A stretch of 64,000 nt of DNA from Planotetraspora sp. A-T 1434. GTDB taxonomy: Bacteria > Actinomycetota > Actinomycetes > Streptosporangiales > Streptosporangiaceae. The notes under the pieces are model-generated. The model ran no database searches. It saw only the letters and a program-made list of their open reading frames with translations, and was not told the origin of the DNA. Numbering within the stretch: the stretch's first letter is position 1; each line of letters opens with the position of its first letter. The stretch covers positions 1-64,000 of the forward strand of contig NZ_JAOEGB010000026.1 of NCBI RefSeq assembly GCF_025420585.1, in the 5' to 3' direction. Positions 46,342 through 54,673 of the stretch are shown here, piece after piece. Made by a program: the position numbers and the translations under genes.

Positions 46342-47976
46342 ATGGATGACCTGCTTCCCCGCCCGCGCATTGCTGACAGTGCGCCGGGATCGTTCGAGTT
46401 CGCTCCCGGCGCCGCCATCTCCGGCACTGCCGAGCTGGTGGATGCCGTACGGCTCGCGCTTGCCGTGCTCGACCTGAGACCGGCGGAGGCCGGGGCCGCG
46501 GTGAGCGTGGAACACGACGCCGGCCTGGGAGCCGAGGCGTACGCCATCGCGATCACCTCGGAGGCGGTGCGAATCACGGCCGGGGACCGGGCCGGTGCGT
46601 TCTACGCTGGGCAGACGCTGAGGCAGCTCATGCCCGCGGAGGCGTTCCGCTCAACGGCGTTGCCTGGAACGTCCTGGACCGTCCCCTGTGGCCGCGTTGA
46701 GGACGCTCCCGAATTCTCCTGGCGCGGCGCTCATATGGACATAGCCCGAAATTTCCTGCCGAAGCGGGAAGTGTTGCGGCTGATCGACCTGCTTGCCCTG
46801 CACAAGCTCAACCGGCTCCACCTGCACCTCGTCGACGACCAGGGGTGGCGGGTGGAGAGCCGGGCCTTCCCGCGCCTGCACGAGGTGGGCTCCCACCGCG
46901 CCCAGACGACGACGAGCTTCTTCGGCGAGGAGCCGACCTTCGATGGCGTGCCGCACGGCGGTTACTACACCCTGACCGATCTGGCGGAGATCGCCGCGTA
47001 CGCCCGGGCGCGAGCGGTCACGGTCGTCCCGGAGATCGACGTGCCGGGGCACGCCTCGGCGATCCTGGCGGCGTACCCGTCGCTCGGCGCGAAGCCGGAC
47101 GAGACTTATCACGTGCTGGACCGGTGGGGCATCTCGCCCGCGATCCTCTCGCCGCTGCCGCCGACCGTCGAGTTCCTCACCACTGTGTTCGACGAGATCA
47201 TCAAGGCGCTGGGCGACGTGCCGTACTTCCACCTCGGCGGCGACGAGTGCGTGCTCGACGACTGGGCCACCTCGGCGGAGATCTCGGCGTACCAGGCCGA
47301 GCTGGGCCTGGAGGCCCCGGCCGACCTGCACGCCTGGTTCCTGCGGCGGCTGGCGGACGTGCTGGCGGAGCGGGGGATCCGGGCCGTGGTGTGGGACGAG
47401 GCGTTCGTCAGCGGCATGCTGCGGCAGGACACGGTCGTCATGCCGTGGCGCGGCGAGGCGGTGGGCCGCCGGGCGGCCGCCGCGGGTCACGACGTGGTGG
47501 CCACGCCCGTGTTCCCGATGTACTTCGACTACGCCGAGGCGTCGTCGGCGGAGGAGCCGGTCGGCATCGGGGACGCCCTCACGGTCGCCGACGTCGCCGC
47601 CTTCGCTCCCGCGCCCGCGGAGTGGACGCCGGAGGAGCGCGCCCGGATGCTGGGCGCGCAGTTCCAGCTCTGGAGCGAGCGCATCCCGGACGGCCGGACG
47701 CTCGACTACCGCGCCTGGCCCCGGGGCTGCGCGGCGGCCGAGATCACGTGGACGGGCGGGCCAGCCGAGCCCGGCTTCCTCCCGCGCCTGGACGCCCATC
47801 TCGTACGGCTGGACGCTTTCGGGGTGGAGTATCGCCCGCCGGCGGGTCCTCGGCCGTGGCAGCGTGGCGGCACGGGGTGGCGGCGGCACCGGCCAGGAGT
47901 CGTCCCAGTGCATGACGTGATGAAGCACCTCGACGAGATGACCCACTCGGCCGACTCCACCCGGCCGAGCATGTGA
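46342..47976 (+). CDS. Beta-N-acetylhexosaminidase, glycoside hydrolase family 20
   Basis: This 544-aa protein releases terminal GlcNAc or GalNAc from chitin oligosaccharides or wall glycans. An N-terminal GH20b-type domain (to about residue 120) precedes the barrel. FSWRGAHMDIARNFLPK, HLHLVDDQGWRVES and VPEIDVPGHASAILAAYP are family motifs, and the catalytic Asp-Glu pair is in HLGGDECVLDDW. No signal peptide is seen, so it should be intracellular and work on imported chito-oligomers. The C-terminal tail is Arg/Pro/His-rich. The gene is bracketed by GTGATCATGCAC half-arrays in opposite orientation. Confidence 0.92.
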   Translation: MDDLLPRPRIADSAPGSFEFAPGAAISGTAELVDAVRLALAVLDLRPAEAGAAVSVEHDAGLGAEAYAIAITSEAVRITAGDRAGAFYAGQTLRQLMPAEAFRSTALPGTSWTVPCGRVEDAPEFSWRGAHMDIARNFLPKREVLRLIDLLALHKLNRLHLHLVDDQGWRVESRAFPRLHEVGSHRAQTTTSFFGEEPTFDGVPHGGYYTLTDLAEIAAYARARAVTVVPEIDVPGHASAILAAYPSLGAKPDETYHVLDRWGISPAILSPLPPTVEFLTTVFDEIIKALGDVPYFHLGGDECVLDDWATSAEISAYQAELGLEAPADLHAWFLRRLADVLAERGIRAVVWDEAFVSGMLRQDTVVMPWRGEAVGRRAAAAGHDVVATPVFPMYFDYAEASSAEEPVGIGDALTVADVAAFAPAPAEWTPEERARMLGAQFQLWSERIPDGRTLDYRAWPRGCAAAEITWTGGPAEPGFLPRLDAHLVRLDAFGVEYRPPAGPRPWQRGGTGWRRHRPGVVPVHDVMKHLDEMTHSADSTRPSM

Positions 47977-47979
47977 CAC

Positions 47980-48096
47980 GTGCATGATCACGGCGCGGGT
48001 GCCCGCAGGTCCCGCGGCCTGAGCGGGAACCCGTGCATGATCACCGTGGGGGTTGGCGCAGGTCGCGGACCTGCGCGGGAACCCGTGCATGATCAC
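47980..48096. repeat. GTGATCATGCAC half-array E (three minus sites, 52-53 bp apart)
   Basis: Minus-strand copies end at 47991, 48044 and 48096. The last two are preceded by GCGGGAACCC and have similar spacers. Together with half-array D this makes an array whose arms lie on the two sides of the hexosaminidase gene. Confidence 0.92.
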
Positions 48097-48113
48097 GCGG
48101 AGGGGTGGGGGGG

Positions 48114-48317
48114 TCAGGCGGCGATCTCGTATCCGGCTTCCTTGACGGCCAGCCGTACGGCCTCGTCGGGCACGCCGTCGCCGATGACGTCCAGCCGGCC
48201 GGTGGCCAGGTCGACCTCGACCCCGGTCACGCCGGCGATCTCGCCGACCTCCTCCTTGACCGAGCTCACACAGTGGCCGCAGGTCATTCCGTGAACCGTG
48301 TAGGTCTTCACGCTCAT
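48114..48317 (-). CDS. copZ: Heavy-metal-associated (CopZ-like) copper chaperone
   Basis: This 67-aa HMA domain protein has the Cu(I)-binding motif GMTCGHC (MSVKTYTVHGMTCGHCVSS start). ATG 48317 follows GGAGGATGAC. It should carry Cu(I) to an exporting P-type ATPase, which is not in the window. A CsoR-like inverted repeat 25 bp upstream of the start suggests copper-dependent derepression. Confidence 0.92.
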   Translation of the reverse strand: MSVKTYTVHGMTCGHCVSSVKEEVGEIAGVTGVEVDLATGRLDVIGDGVPDEAVRLAVKEAGYEIAA

Positions 48318-48341
48318 GTCATCCTCCAAGGCGCGTCAAGG

Positions 48342-48356
48342 TACCCCCCAAGGGTA
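48342..48356. promoter_or_regulatory. CsoR-like operator, TACCC-N5-GGGTA
   Basis: TACCCCCCAAGGGTA is an inverted repeat of TACCC/GGGTA around a C/G-rich centre, as in CsoR copper-sensor operators. It lies just upstream of the copper chaperone start. Confidence 0.7.
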
Positions 48357-48376
48357 TTGCATTTGATGTCGCGTCC

Positions 48377-49429
48377 TTAGGCGGTCTTGCCGATGACCTC
48401 GCGGATCGACGTGTATCCGTGGCGGCGGACGCGGCGGGAGAGCTGGCGGTGGATCCGGGACGCCCACAAAGGGCCCTCGTAGATCATGCCGGTGTAGCCC
48501 TGCACGAGCGTCGCGCCCGCGAGCAGCCGCTCCCACACGTCGTCGACGTCCTCCACACCGCCGACGGAGACGAGCGTGAGCCGGTCGCCCGTCTTCTTGC
48601 GAAGCCGGCGCAGCACCTCCAGCGAGCGCTGCTTGAGCGGACGCCCCGAGAGCCCTCCCGTCTCGGTGCTCGGCACGCCGGCGCGGCTGATCGTGGTGTT
48701 GGTGGCGATGATCCCGGCCAGGCCGAGATCGACCGCCAGCTCCGCCACGGCGTCGATGTCCTCGTCGGCCAGGTCCGGGGCGATCTTCACGAGCAACGGC
48801 GTCCGCCCGGCGACCTCCTTGACGGCGGCCAGCAGCGGACGCAGCAGCTCGACCGCCTGGAGGTTGCGCAGCCCCGGCGTGTTGGGCGAGCTGACATTGA
48901 CCACCAGGTAGTCCGCGAAAGGCGCGAGCTGCCGCGCGCCGGCCACATAGTCCTGTACGGCTTCCGCCTCCGGCACGACCTTGGTCTTGCCGATGTTGAC
49001 CCCGACGACGACCGGAACGCCGCGCGGCTTGCGCAGCCGCCTGGCGGCGGCCGCCGCTCCGGCGTTGTTGAAGCCCATCCGGTTGATGATCGCCCGGCTT
49101 TCCACGAGGCGGAACAGGCGAGGCCGGGGGTTGCCGGGCTGCGCCTGCGCGGTCACCGTGCCCACCTCGACGTGGCTGAAGCCGAAGGCCGCGAGCGACT
49201 CGAAGCAGCCGGCGTCCTTGTCGAAGCCGGCGGCAAGCCCCAGTGGCCCGGGGAAGTGGACGCCGAATGCCTGGATCCGGAGCGCCTCGTCATGCGGGGC
49301 GAACAGATCGTGCAGCACCCGTTTCACGAGCGGGAGCACCGCCAGCAGGCGGAGTAGCCTGAGCGTGAGATGGTGGACGGCCTCCGCGTCGAAGCGGCTG
49401 AGGACCTGCGTGAACACGAATCGATACAT
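48377..49429 (-). CDS. pyrD: Dihydroorotate dehydrogenase (quinone), class 2
   Basis: This 350-aa flavoenzyme catalyses the fourth step of pyrimidine synthesis and passes electrons to the quinone pool. The N-terminal helices ([28 protein letters not shown]) are the membrane-association region typical of class 2. The catalytic base is Ser in [17 protein letters not shown]-binding regions are AAGFDKDAG and GGLSGRPLK. It is read toward copZ, 20 bp past which the copper operator lies, so the two units probably have separate promoters. Confidence 0.95.
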   Translation of the reverse strand: MYRFVFTQVLSRFDAEAVHHLTLRLLRLLAVLPLVKRVLHDLFAPHDEALRIQAFGVHFPGPLGLAAGFDKDAGCFESLAAFGFSHVEVGTVTAQAQPGNPRPRLFRLVESRAIINRMGFNNAGAAAAARRLRKPRGVPVVVGVNIGKTKVVPEAEAVQDYVAGARQLAPFADYLVVNVSSPNTPGLRNLQAVELLRPLLAAVKEVAGRTPLLVKIAPDLADEDIDAVAELAVDLGLAGIIATNTTISRAGVPSTETGGLSGRPLKQRSLEVLRRLRKKTGDRLTLVSVGGVEDVDDVWERLLAGATLVQGYTGMIYEGPLWASRIHRQLSRRVRRHGYTSIREVIGKTA

Positions 49430-49439
49430 CGCGGCAAGA

Positions 49440-49817
49440 CTATCGCCTGGGTCGGTTCGGTCGGGGATTCACCTCGAGGCCGAGCGTGGTCAGGTCCCCG
49501 TCCTGCGAGGTCCGGATCGACAGCTCCCGGTCGAACTCCAGGAGCCGCAGGAGGCGCAGGACGAGCGAGGACGGGCGGACGACGGCCATCGTCCCGCCCC
49601 GCCCTCGCACCCGCATGTCGGCCCAGAGGAGCGTCCGGCAGCCGGAGCAGTCGATGAAGTCGACCCCGGACAGGTCGATGTCGACCTGTCCGGGGCGGTA
49701 CGTCCGGAGGACGTCGCAGAGGCAGCTGCGAAACTCCCCGGCGCCCATCACATCGAGGTCGCCGTGAACCGCCATCCGAATCCGGTTTTCAGACGGCGTG
49801 ATCTGTGTTCGCAACAT
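49440..49817 (-). CDS. STAS-domain anti-sigma factor antagonist
   Basis: This 125-aa protein has the STAS fold, with the phosphorylatable Ser in DFIDCSGCRTLLWA. Such proteins release a sigma factor by binding its RsbW-like anti-sigma kinase when dephosphorylated. An RsbW-like kinase is encoded at 22652-23101, but no physical linkage supports pairing. Its start overlaps the end of the GAF-ANTAR gene by 29 bp, so the two are translationally linked. Confidence 0.88.
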   Translation of the reverse strand: MLRTQITPSENRIRMAVHGDLDVMGAGEFRSCLCDVLRTYRPGQVDIDLSGVDFIDCSGCRTLLWADMRVRGRGGTMAVVRPSSLVLRLLRLLEFDRELSIRTSQDGDLTTLGLEVNPRPNRPRR

Positions 49818-50517
49818 TCTGCGGTCCTTGCTCTCCCAGCAGCTCGGCCGCGAGGTCGGAAACTCTCCGCCGGCTGTCCCTGGCCTGCTTGCGCAGACCC
49901 GTGAACGCCTGCGAAGCCGTCAGGTCGTGCTTCCCCATGAGGTATCCGATGGCGCGCTCGATCACCACTCGGTAATCCAGCGCGTACTGCAACTGGTCGG
50001 CGAGCTCGGCCTTCTCGTCCGCCTCCATCGAGGCGACGAGAACCTGCTCGATCACATGGGCGTAGGCGTGGAGCGCCTGAGTGTCCGACTCCTCCCAATC
50101 ATGCACGGTGTCCTGATATACGTTCAGCGTTCCCACCGGCACACCGCCAAGCCGGATCGGCACCCCCGCGACGGCACGGACCTCGGGGTGGAGCAACTCG
50201 GGCAGCCTGGGCCATCGAGGATCGCTTCGCACGTCAACGGTCGTCACGGCGGCATCGTCCGCGTACGCGGCGACGCAGGGCCCCTGGCCCGTCACCGCCT
50301 GGGCACGCTCCAAACTGCGGCCACGCTCGTCCGTAGCGAAGAGATAACGGAGCGTGCGATCCTCCTCGGCGAACATCAGCCCGGCCCCGGAGTATCCAAA
50401 GATCCGATCAACTACCTGAACGATGCGCTCAAGGTGATGCACGATCCCCGTCGCCGTTGTGTTCTTCTGCAAACGCCGTAGGCTGGCAACGAGCGCCTCC
50501 GGATCGATATGGGTCAT
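49789..50517 (-). CDS. GAF and ANTAR domain protein (putative transcription antiterminator)
   Basis: This 242-aa protein has an N-terminal GAF domain (about 15-165; GAGLMFAEEDRTLRYLFATDE, VAGVPIRLGGVPVGTLNVY) and a C-terminal ANTAR domain (ADQLQYALDYRVVIERAIGYLM...AFTGLRKQARDSRR). ANTAR domains bind paired RNA hexaloop stem-loops and prevent termination. ATG 50517 follows GAGAGG. The tail overlaps the STAS gene. Signal and RNA targets are unknown. Confidence 0.92.
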   Translation of the reverse strand: MTHIDPEALVASLRRLQKNTTATGIVHHLERIVQVVDRIFGYSGAGLMFAEEDRTLRYLFATDERGRSLERAQAVTGQGPCVAAYADDAAVTTVDVRSDPRWPRLPELLHPEVRAVAGVPIRLGGVPVGTLNVYQDTVHDWEESDTQALHAYAHVIEQVLVASMEADEKAELADQLQYALDYRVVIERAIGYLMGKHDLTASQAFTGLRKQARDSRRRVSDLAAELLGEQGPQNVANTDHAV

Positions 50518-50581
50518 TCCATGTCCTCTCGTGAACCTCACCCTGCGCCGGCGCGGTCGTGGAGAGTTAGCGACTTGGCCA

Positions 50582-51055
50582 TCACACCTGCCCAAACGGG
50601 AAGGAATCAGTCCTGCTCTCCGCCAGGACCTGAAGGACGATGACCATGAGCTCGCCGAGACGGGAACCCGTCTCCACCTCGGCGCAGTCCCAATCGCGCC
50701 CGATCCGGGCGTAGAAGTCCAGGACGCCGATGAGCTCCGAGCCCTCGATGAGCGGCACGGACAGCACGGCGCGAACCGGCATGGCATGGGCGGCCACATG
50801 AGGGAACCCCAACGGGGTCGCCGCATGCAGGTCGTTGATCGCGACAGAGTCACCACAGGCCGCGCTGGCTATCGCCGGGCCGTCGCCGACGGACTCCTGG
50901 GCGGACTCCAGCAGGATGCCGTCGTCGTCGGAGGCGCCGATCGCGCGCAGGCGGTCCTGCCCGTCGAACAGCATGAGCGCGGCTCCGTCGACCCCGAAGA
51001 GGTCGGCCATGCCTACGAGAACGTTTTCAAGAACTAGCGGCGCGTCTGGTCCCAT
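50582..51055 (-). CDS. GAF domain protein
   Basis: This 157-aa protein consists of a single GAF domain (LFGVDGAALMLFDGQDRLRAIGASDD, RAVLSVPLIEGSELIGVLDFYA), resembling the GAF half of the adjacent GAF-ANTAR protein but lacking the RNA-binding end. The frame is open 12 codons before ATG 51055. It lies 64 bp upstream of the GAF-ANTAR gene and is probably in its operon, perhaps as a separate sensor subunit. Confidence 0.82.
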   Translation of the reverse strand: MGPDAPLVLENVLVGMADLFGVDGAALMLFDGQDRLRAIGASDDDGILLESAQESVGDGPAIASAACGDSVAINDLHAATPLGFPHVAAHAMPVRAVLSVPLIEGSELIGVLDFYARIGRDWDCAEVETGSRLGELMVIVLQVLAESRTDSFPFGQV

Positions 51056-51250
51056 CGCATGCCATCTCCATGTTGAAGCGGCCGCGGACACAGGGCGGAA
51101 TTCATCACTAAGCCTAGTGGGCTCTCAGGAGCCCCGGCCATGCGAACCCCACTTTGTTACTTCAAGGCTTGGCTGAGCCGTACGGAGAGGCGGCCCGGAA
51201 CCGCGCATCCGGAGGGTGGGGGTTGAACGGAGGATCGGGGGTGAAACGGA

Positions 51251-51285
51251 GACAGCCCCGGAGCGGGCGGCGCTCCGGGGCTGTC
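51251..51285. terminator. Strong terminator hairpin
   Basis: A perfect 15-bp stem, GACAGCCCCGGAGCG (51251-51265) with CGCTCCGGGGCTGTC (51271-51285), and a 5-base loop. On the minus strand it lies 40 bp past the stop of the lipoprotein gene. Confidence 0.9.
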
Positions 51286-51324
51286 GTGGTACGGCGGGCG
51301 GGGCCTGAGCGGTCCCGCTGTCGC

Positions 51325-51897
51325 CTACTTCTTCGCTTTCTTCCCCTCAGGGGTGACCGCGTACCACTCCCCGCCGAAGTCCTTGACGCCCTGGCCCTTG
51401 GTGTCGCCGGCCTTCTCGTCCTTGGCGTAGTAGTACAGCGGGTGGTTGTTGTAGGTCACCTGCGTCATGCCGTCTTCGCGCTTGAACCCCCCGATGAGGT
51501 CCGCCCGCACGCCGGTCCCCGCCTGGGGCCTGCCGAGAGTGAGCACCGGGGGCCACGCCGTGGCGCAGGCGCCCACGCACGTCGACTTGCCGTTCTTGTC
51601 CTTGGTGAAGAGGTAGAGCGTACGGCCCTCCAGCCCGACCAGGACCTTGCCGAGCTTGGTCTCCGCCACGTCGATCTTCGCCGGGCCCGTCGGGGACAGC
51701 AGCAGGGGCGAGGTGGGCGACGCCGAGTAACCCGGCGACGTCATGCCGGTCTCCGACGGGGACGTCATCGGCTCCGTCGGCGACGCGTTGTACTCGTCCG
51801 CGGCGACAGGGCTGGCGGCGTTCTTTTCGTCGGCACCGCCGCAGCCGGACGCCAGCAAGCCAATCGTGACCGCGCCGGCACACAGCAGTTTCTTCAT
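51325..51897 (-). CDS. Secreted lipoprotein with repeats of the COG4315 type
   Basis: This 190-aa protein has a lipobox at LLASGCGG (Cys about 19), a Ser/Pro/Thr-rich spacer to about residue 70, and two copies of a short module. The first is KVLVGLEGRTLYLFTKDKNGKSTCVGACATAWPPVL; the second is QVTYNNHPLYYYAKDEKAGDTKGQGVKDFGGEWYAV. This is the COG4315-type predicted lipoprotein, whose function is unknown. The two Cys of the first copy could bind metal or form a disulfide. ATG 51897 follows GGAGG. Confidence 0.88.
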   Translation of the reverse strand: MKKLLCAGAVTIGLLASGCGGADEKNAASPVAADEYNASPTEPMTSPSETGMTSPGYSASPTSPLLLSPTGPAKIDVAETKLGKVLVGLEGRTLYLFTKDKNGKSTCVGACATAWPPVLTLGRPQAGTGVRADLIGGFKREDGMTQVTYNNHPLYYYAKDEKAGDTKGQGVKDFGGEWYAVTPEGKKAKK

Positions 51898-52369
51898 CTT
51901 CGGCCTCCAGGGAAGTTGGCGAGCACGGGTCTCAGGACACACGCGGGCCAAGGGGTTCGCCGCCACGACACGAACCGGCGCGACATGCCTTTGCCGTCTC
52001 TTGAGCCCTGGCTGGAACGACCGGCGTCCGGGGCGGGTACCGGCACTCCCATCGAGCGCACACCCTGCCCGGCAACCCGGAGATGGAAAAGGTAGATTAT
52101 TGTGGGACAAAATATTTAATACAGGTCTAACGACGCATCTCATCTCGAACTTCGCCGTAGCGGGCTTCGAGTCCGGCCTCGGCGATCGGCCGACACGGAA
52201 CTCGATCAGCCCGTCCTGCTCCCGGTCGAGGGATCGGCGGTGCGATGCTGACCCCCAGACGCCCGTCCATCTGATCGGCTGACCTGCGGGGATGCAGTGG
52301 CTTTCAGCAGAGATCACCCGCTTTGCCGTGACGACCGTGGCCGGGCTGCGACAGACAAGGAGCACCTGG
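51898..52369. other. Intergenic region with an AT-rich core
   Basis: A 472-bp gap between divergent genes. Most is GC-rich and featureless, but 52093-52135 is strikingly AT-rich (around ATTATTGTGGGACAAAATAT). It is the best candidate for the promoter of the lipoprotein gene, about 200 bp upstream of it. No coding frame here looks real. Confidence 0.5.
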
Positions 52370-53302
52370 ATGGCCGATCGCCCCACCCCACAGCGCGTGG
52401 ACCCGTCCGCCCTCAAGCAGCGCCTCGGCGGCACTGGCGTGTGGCTGGCGTCGCTTTCGGCGGCCCCTGTGGACGAGGCGCGGCGGACCGTCGCGGAGAT
52501 CGAGCGGCTCGGCTACACGACGCTGTGGATCGGCGAGACCCCGGCCGGCCGGGAGGCCCTCACCCACGCCGCCCTCCTGCTGGCGGCGACCGAGCGGCTC
52601 CAGGTCGCCACCGGCATCGCCAACATCTACGCGCGTGACGCGGTCGCGGCGGCCAACGGGGCCAGAACGCTCGCGGACGCCTGGGGAAACCGGTTCGTCC
52701 TGGGTCTCGGGGTCAGCCACGCTCCTCTGGTGACCACCCGGGGCCACGACTACGGCAAACCGGTCGCGGCCATGCGCGACTACCTCGACGCCATGGACGC
52801 GGCCTCGTTCCCGGCTCCGCTGTCCGAGGAGCCGCCCCGGGTCCTCGCGGCGCTCCGGCGCAAGATGCTGGAGCTGGCGGCCACGCGAGCCCAGGGCGCG
52901 CACTCCTACTTCGTCACCCCCGAGCACACCGCCCACGCCAGGGAGATCCTCGGCCCCGGGCCGGTGCTCGCACCCGAGCAGGCAGTCGTGGTCGGCACCG
53001 ATCCCGCGGCGGCGCGGGCGACCGCCCGGAAGTACGCCGCCACCTATCTGGCCCTGCCCAACTACGTGAACAACCTGCGCGAGCTGGGCTTCTCCGATCG
53101 GGACTTCGATGGCGGCGGCAGCGACGCGCTCATCGACGCGGTGGTCCCGTGGGGCGACCCGGAGACTCTCGCCGGGCGCGTCCGAACCCACCACGAGGCC
53201 GGCGCCGACCATGTCTGCGTCCAGCCCATCGCGGCCACGCTCGCCGAGCAGCTGGAGCATCTCCGGCTGCTGGCCCCGGCTCTTCATGGGCTGAGCCGGT
53301 GA
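52370..53302 (+). CDS. LLM-class F420-dependent oxidoreductase
   Basis: This 310-aa luciferase-like TIM-barrel protein is the type that uses cofactor F420 in actinomycetes. Markers are AEIERLGYTTLWIGE, ATGIANIYARDAVAAANGARTLADAW and RFVLGLGVSHAPLVTTRGHDYGKP. ATG 52370 follows AAGGAG. The substrate is unknown. Its stop overlaps a possible small gene (GTGA). Confidence 0.92.
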   Translation: MADRPTPQRVDPSALKQRLGGTGVWLASLSAAPVDEARRTVAEIERLGYTTLWIGETPAGREALTHAALLLAATERLQVATGIANIYARDAVAAANGARTLADAWGNRFVLGLGVSHAPLVTTRGHDYGKPVAAMRDYLDAMDAASFPAPLSEEPPRVLAALRRKMLELAATRAQGAHSYFVTPEHTAHAREILGPGPVLAPEQAVVVGTDPAAARATARKYAATYLALPNYVNNLRELGFSDRDFDGGGSDALIDAVVPWGDPETLAGRVRTHHEAGADHVCVQPIAATLAEQLEHLRLLAPALHGLSR

Positions 53303-53481
53303 GTACGGCGGGGCCCGGCGAGACGCCGGCGTTCACACCACCGGATCCGACGGGCCTGGAAGCCTGGATCCGGCAGGTCCTCAGGCTGGCGGGGCCGAGG
53401 GCGTCGTCATCGAGCCCGCCGCTCCCCGAGCCGTCCACGGCTCCGGTGGAACCGCCGCCCGCGGAGGACGGCAGGCAATAG
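53299..53481 (+). CDS. Possible small Pro/Ser-rich protein, coupled to the oxidoreductase
   Basis: A 60-aa frame starts at GTG overlapping the preceding stop (GTGA), the same coupling seen for several real pairs here. It contains one helix-like segment (GLEAWIRQVLRLAG) and a Pro/Ser-rich tail. No family is recognised, and it may be spurious. Confidence 0.35.
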   Translation: MSTAGPGETPAFTPPDPTGLEAWIRQVLRLAGPRASSSSPPLPEPSTAPVEPPPAEDGRQ

Positions 53482-53507
53482 ACCCCCCTGCCGCCGGGCA
53501 CGGCCGC

Positions 53508-54098
53508 TCATCCGGAGGACTCCCGCACGGCCGCCGCGATCGCGGCCGCGATCGTCCGGCGGTTCGCCGGAACCGGGACGCCCTGGACGAGGACCGTCGG
53601 CGTGCCGCTCACCCCGCGCTCAATCGCCCTCTCGGTCACGTACGCCACCCAGTCGTGGTAGGCCCGGTCGCGCACGCACTGGGCGAAGGCCGGCGTATCC
53701 AGGCCTACTGACCGGCCGATTTCGACCAGCTCGTCATCCAGGAGGCCGGGCCCGCCCTCCGGCGGCTGGTTGGCGAACAGCGCGTCGGCGTACTCCACGA
53801 ACCGCCCGCCGTCCGAGGCGCAGCCCGAGGCGCTGGCCGCCCGGGATGAGTAGTGGTTGGTCGACAGCTGGTCGAGGAAGGCCATCGGGTGGTAGACGAT
53901 CGTGGCCAGCCCATCGTCCACCGCGCTCCGCAGCGTCGCCCCCGCGGCCTCCTCGAACGCCCTGCAGAACGGGCACTGGAAGTCGATGTAGACGTCGACG
54001 GTGACCCTTCCCTCGCCCACGGCGATGCCGTCGCCGACCATGGAGGCGCCCGCCGGCACGCGGCGCGGCACCGGTGCCCTGCGTACGTGTGTGCTCAT
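53508..54098 (-). CDS. DsbA-like thioredoxin-fold protein
   Basis: This 196-aa protein has the thioredoxin-fold active site CPFC in VYIDFQCPFCRAFEE and the cis-Pro loop GVSGTPTVLVQG. No signal peptide is seen, so it is either cytoplasmic or its start lies elsewhere. It belongs to the DsbA/Thioredoxin_4 type, which oxidises or isomerises disulfides. Confidence 0.88.
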   Translation of the reverse strand: MSTHVRRAPVPRRVPAGASMVGDGIAVGEGRVTVDVYIDFQCPFCRAFEEAAGATLRSAVDDGLATIVYHPMAFLDQLSTNHYSSRAASASGCASDGGRFVEYADALFANQPPEGGPGLLDDELVEIGRSVGLDTPAFAQCVRDRAYHDWVAYVTERAIERGVSGTPTVLVQGVPVPANRRTIAAAIAAAVRESSG

Positions 54099-54141
54099 AT
54101 GCTCCTCCTCGCCAATTCGCTTCTGGGCGGGACGGGTGATG

Positions 54142-54549
54142 TCAGCCGGCGCCCCGAGCCTGGCGCACCTGCTCCTCCAGCCGCTCGAGGCTCTCGTCGA
54201 GCGCCTTGTCGAGCACCTCGGCGGGAGGCACGTGCTCCTCCTCGAAGAAGGAGAGGTGAACCGTCACATCGCTGCTCTCGTCGTGGATGCCCGCCACCTG
54301 GAGCCACCCGGCGTACCGGTTGTCGTCACGGGTCCCCCACTCCATCCGGAGCTGGTCGCGCTCCTCGTTCAGGAGGCCGCGGGCGTCTCTCCCCGTGTCG
54401 TCCTCGTGAACGGTCACCGCGGGCAGATCGTCCGGCCGCACGTGGATGTCGCGCGGCAGCCACAGGTCAAGCCGATCCACATCGCACGCGACGTCGAACA
54501 CGCGCTCCGCGGAGGCCGGCATCCTGCGGGAACGCTCGAATTCGGACAT
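54142..54549 (-). CDS. SRPBCC (polyketide cyclase-like) family protein
   Basis: This 135-aa protein has the START/SRPBCC layout: FERSRRMPASAERVFDVACDVDRLDLWLP at the N-terminus, a central beta sheet and a long C-terminal helix (VLDKALDESLERLEEQVRQ). It should form a hydrophobic ligand cavity. The ligand is unknown. It lies 43 bp upstream of the DsbA-like gene in the same direction. Confidence 0.78.
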   Translation of the reverse strand: MSEFERSRRMPASAERVFDVACDVDRLDLWLPRDIHVRPDDLPAVTVHEDDTGRDARGLLNEERDQLRMEWGTRDDNRYAGWLQVAGIHDESSDVTVHLSFFEEEHVPPAEVLDKALDESLERLEEQVRQARGAG

Positions 54550-54673
54550 ATGGCGTCACTCCTCATCCTTGCGACTCATCAACCGCCCCCTACCCCCATA
54601 GCGGGGGCTCCATCCAAGCCGGGCGGTCGTGCCGGTGCGGATCTCGCCGTTCCAGCTGGCGCCGAGGGCGAGG

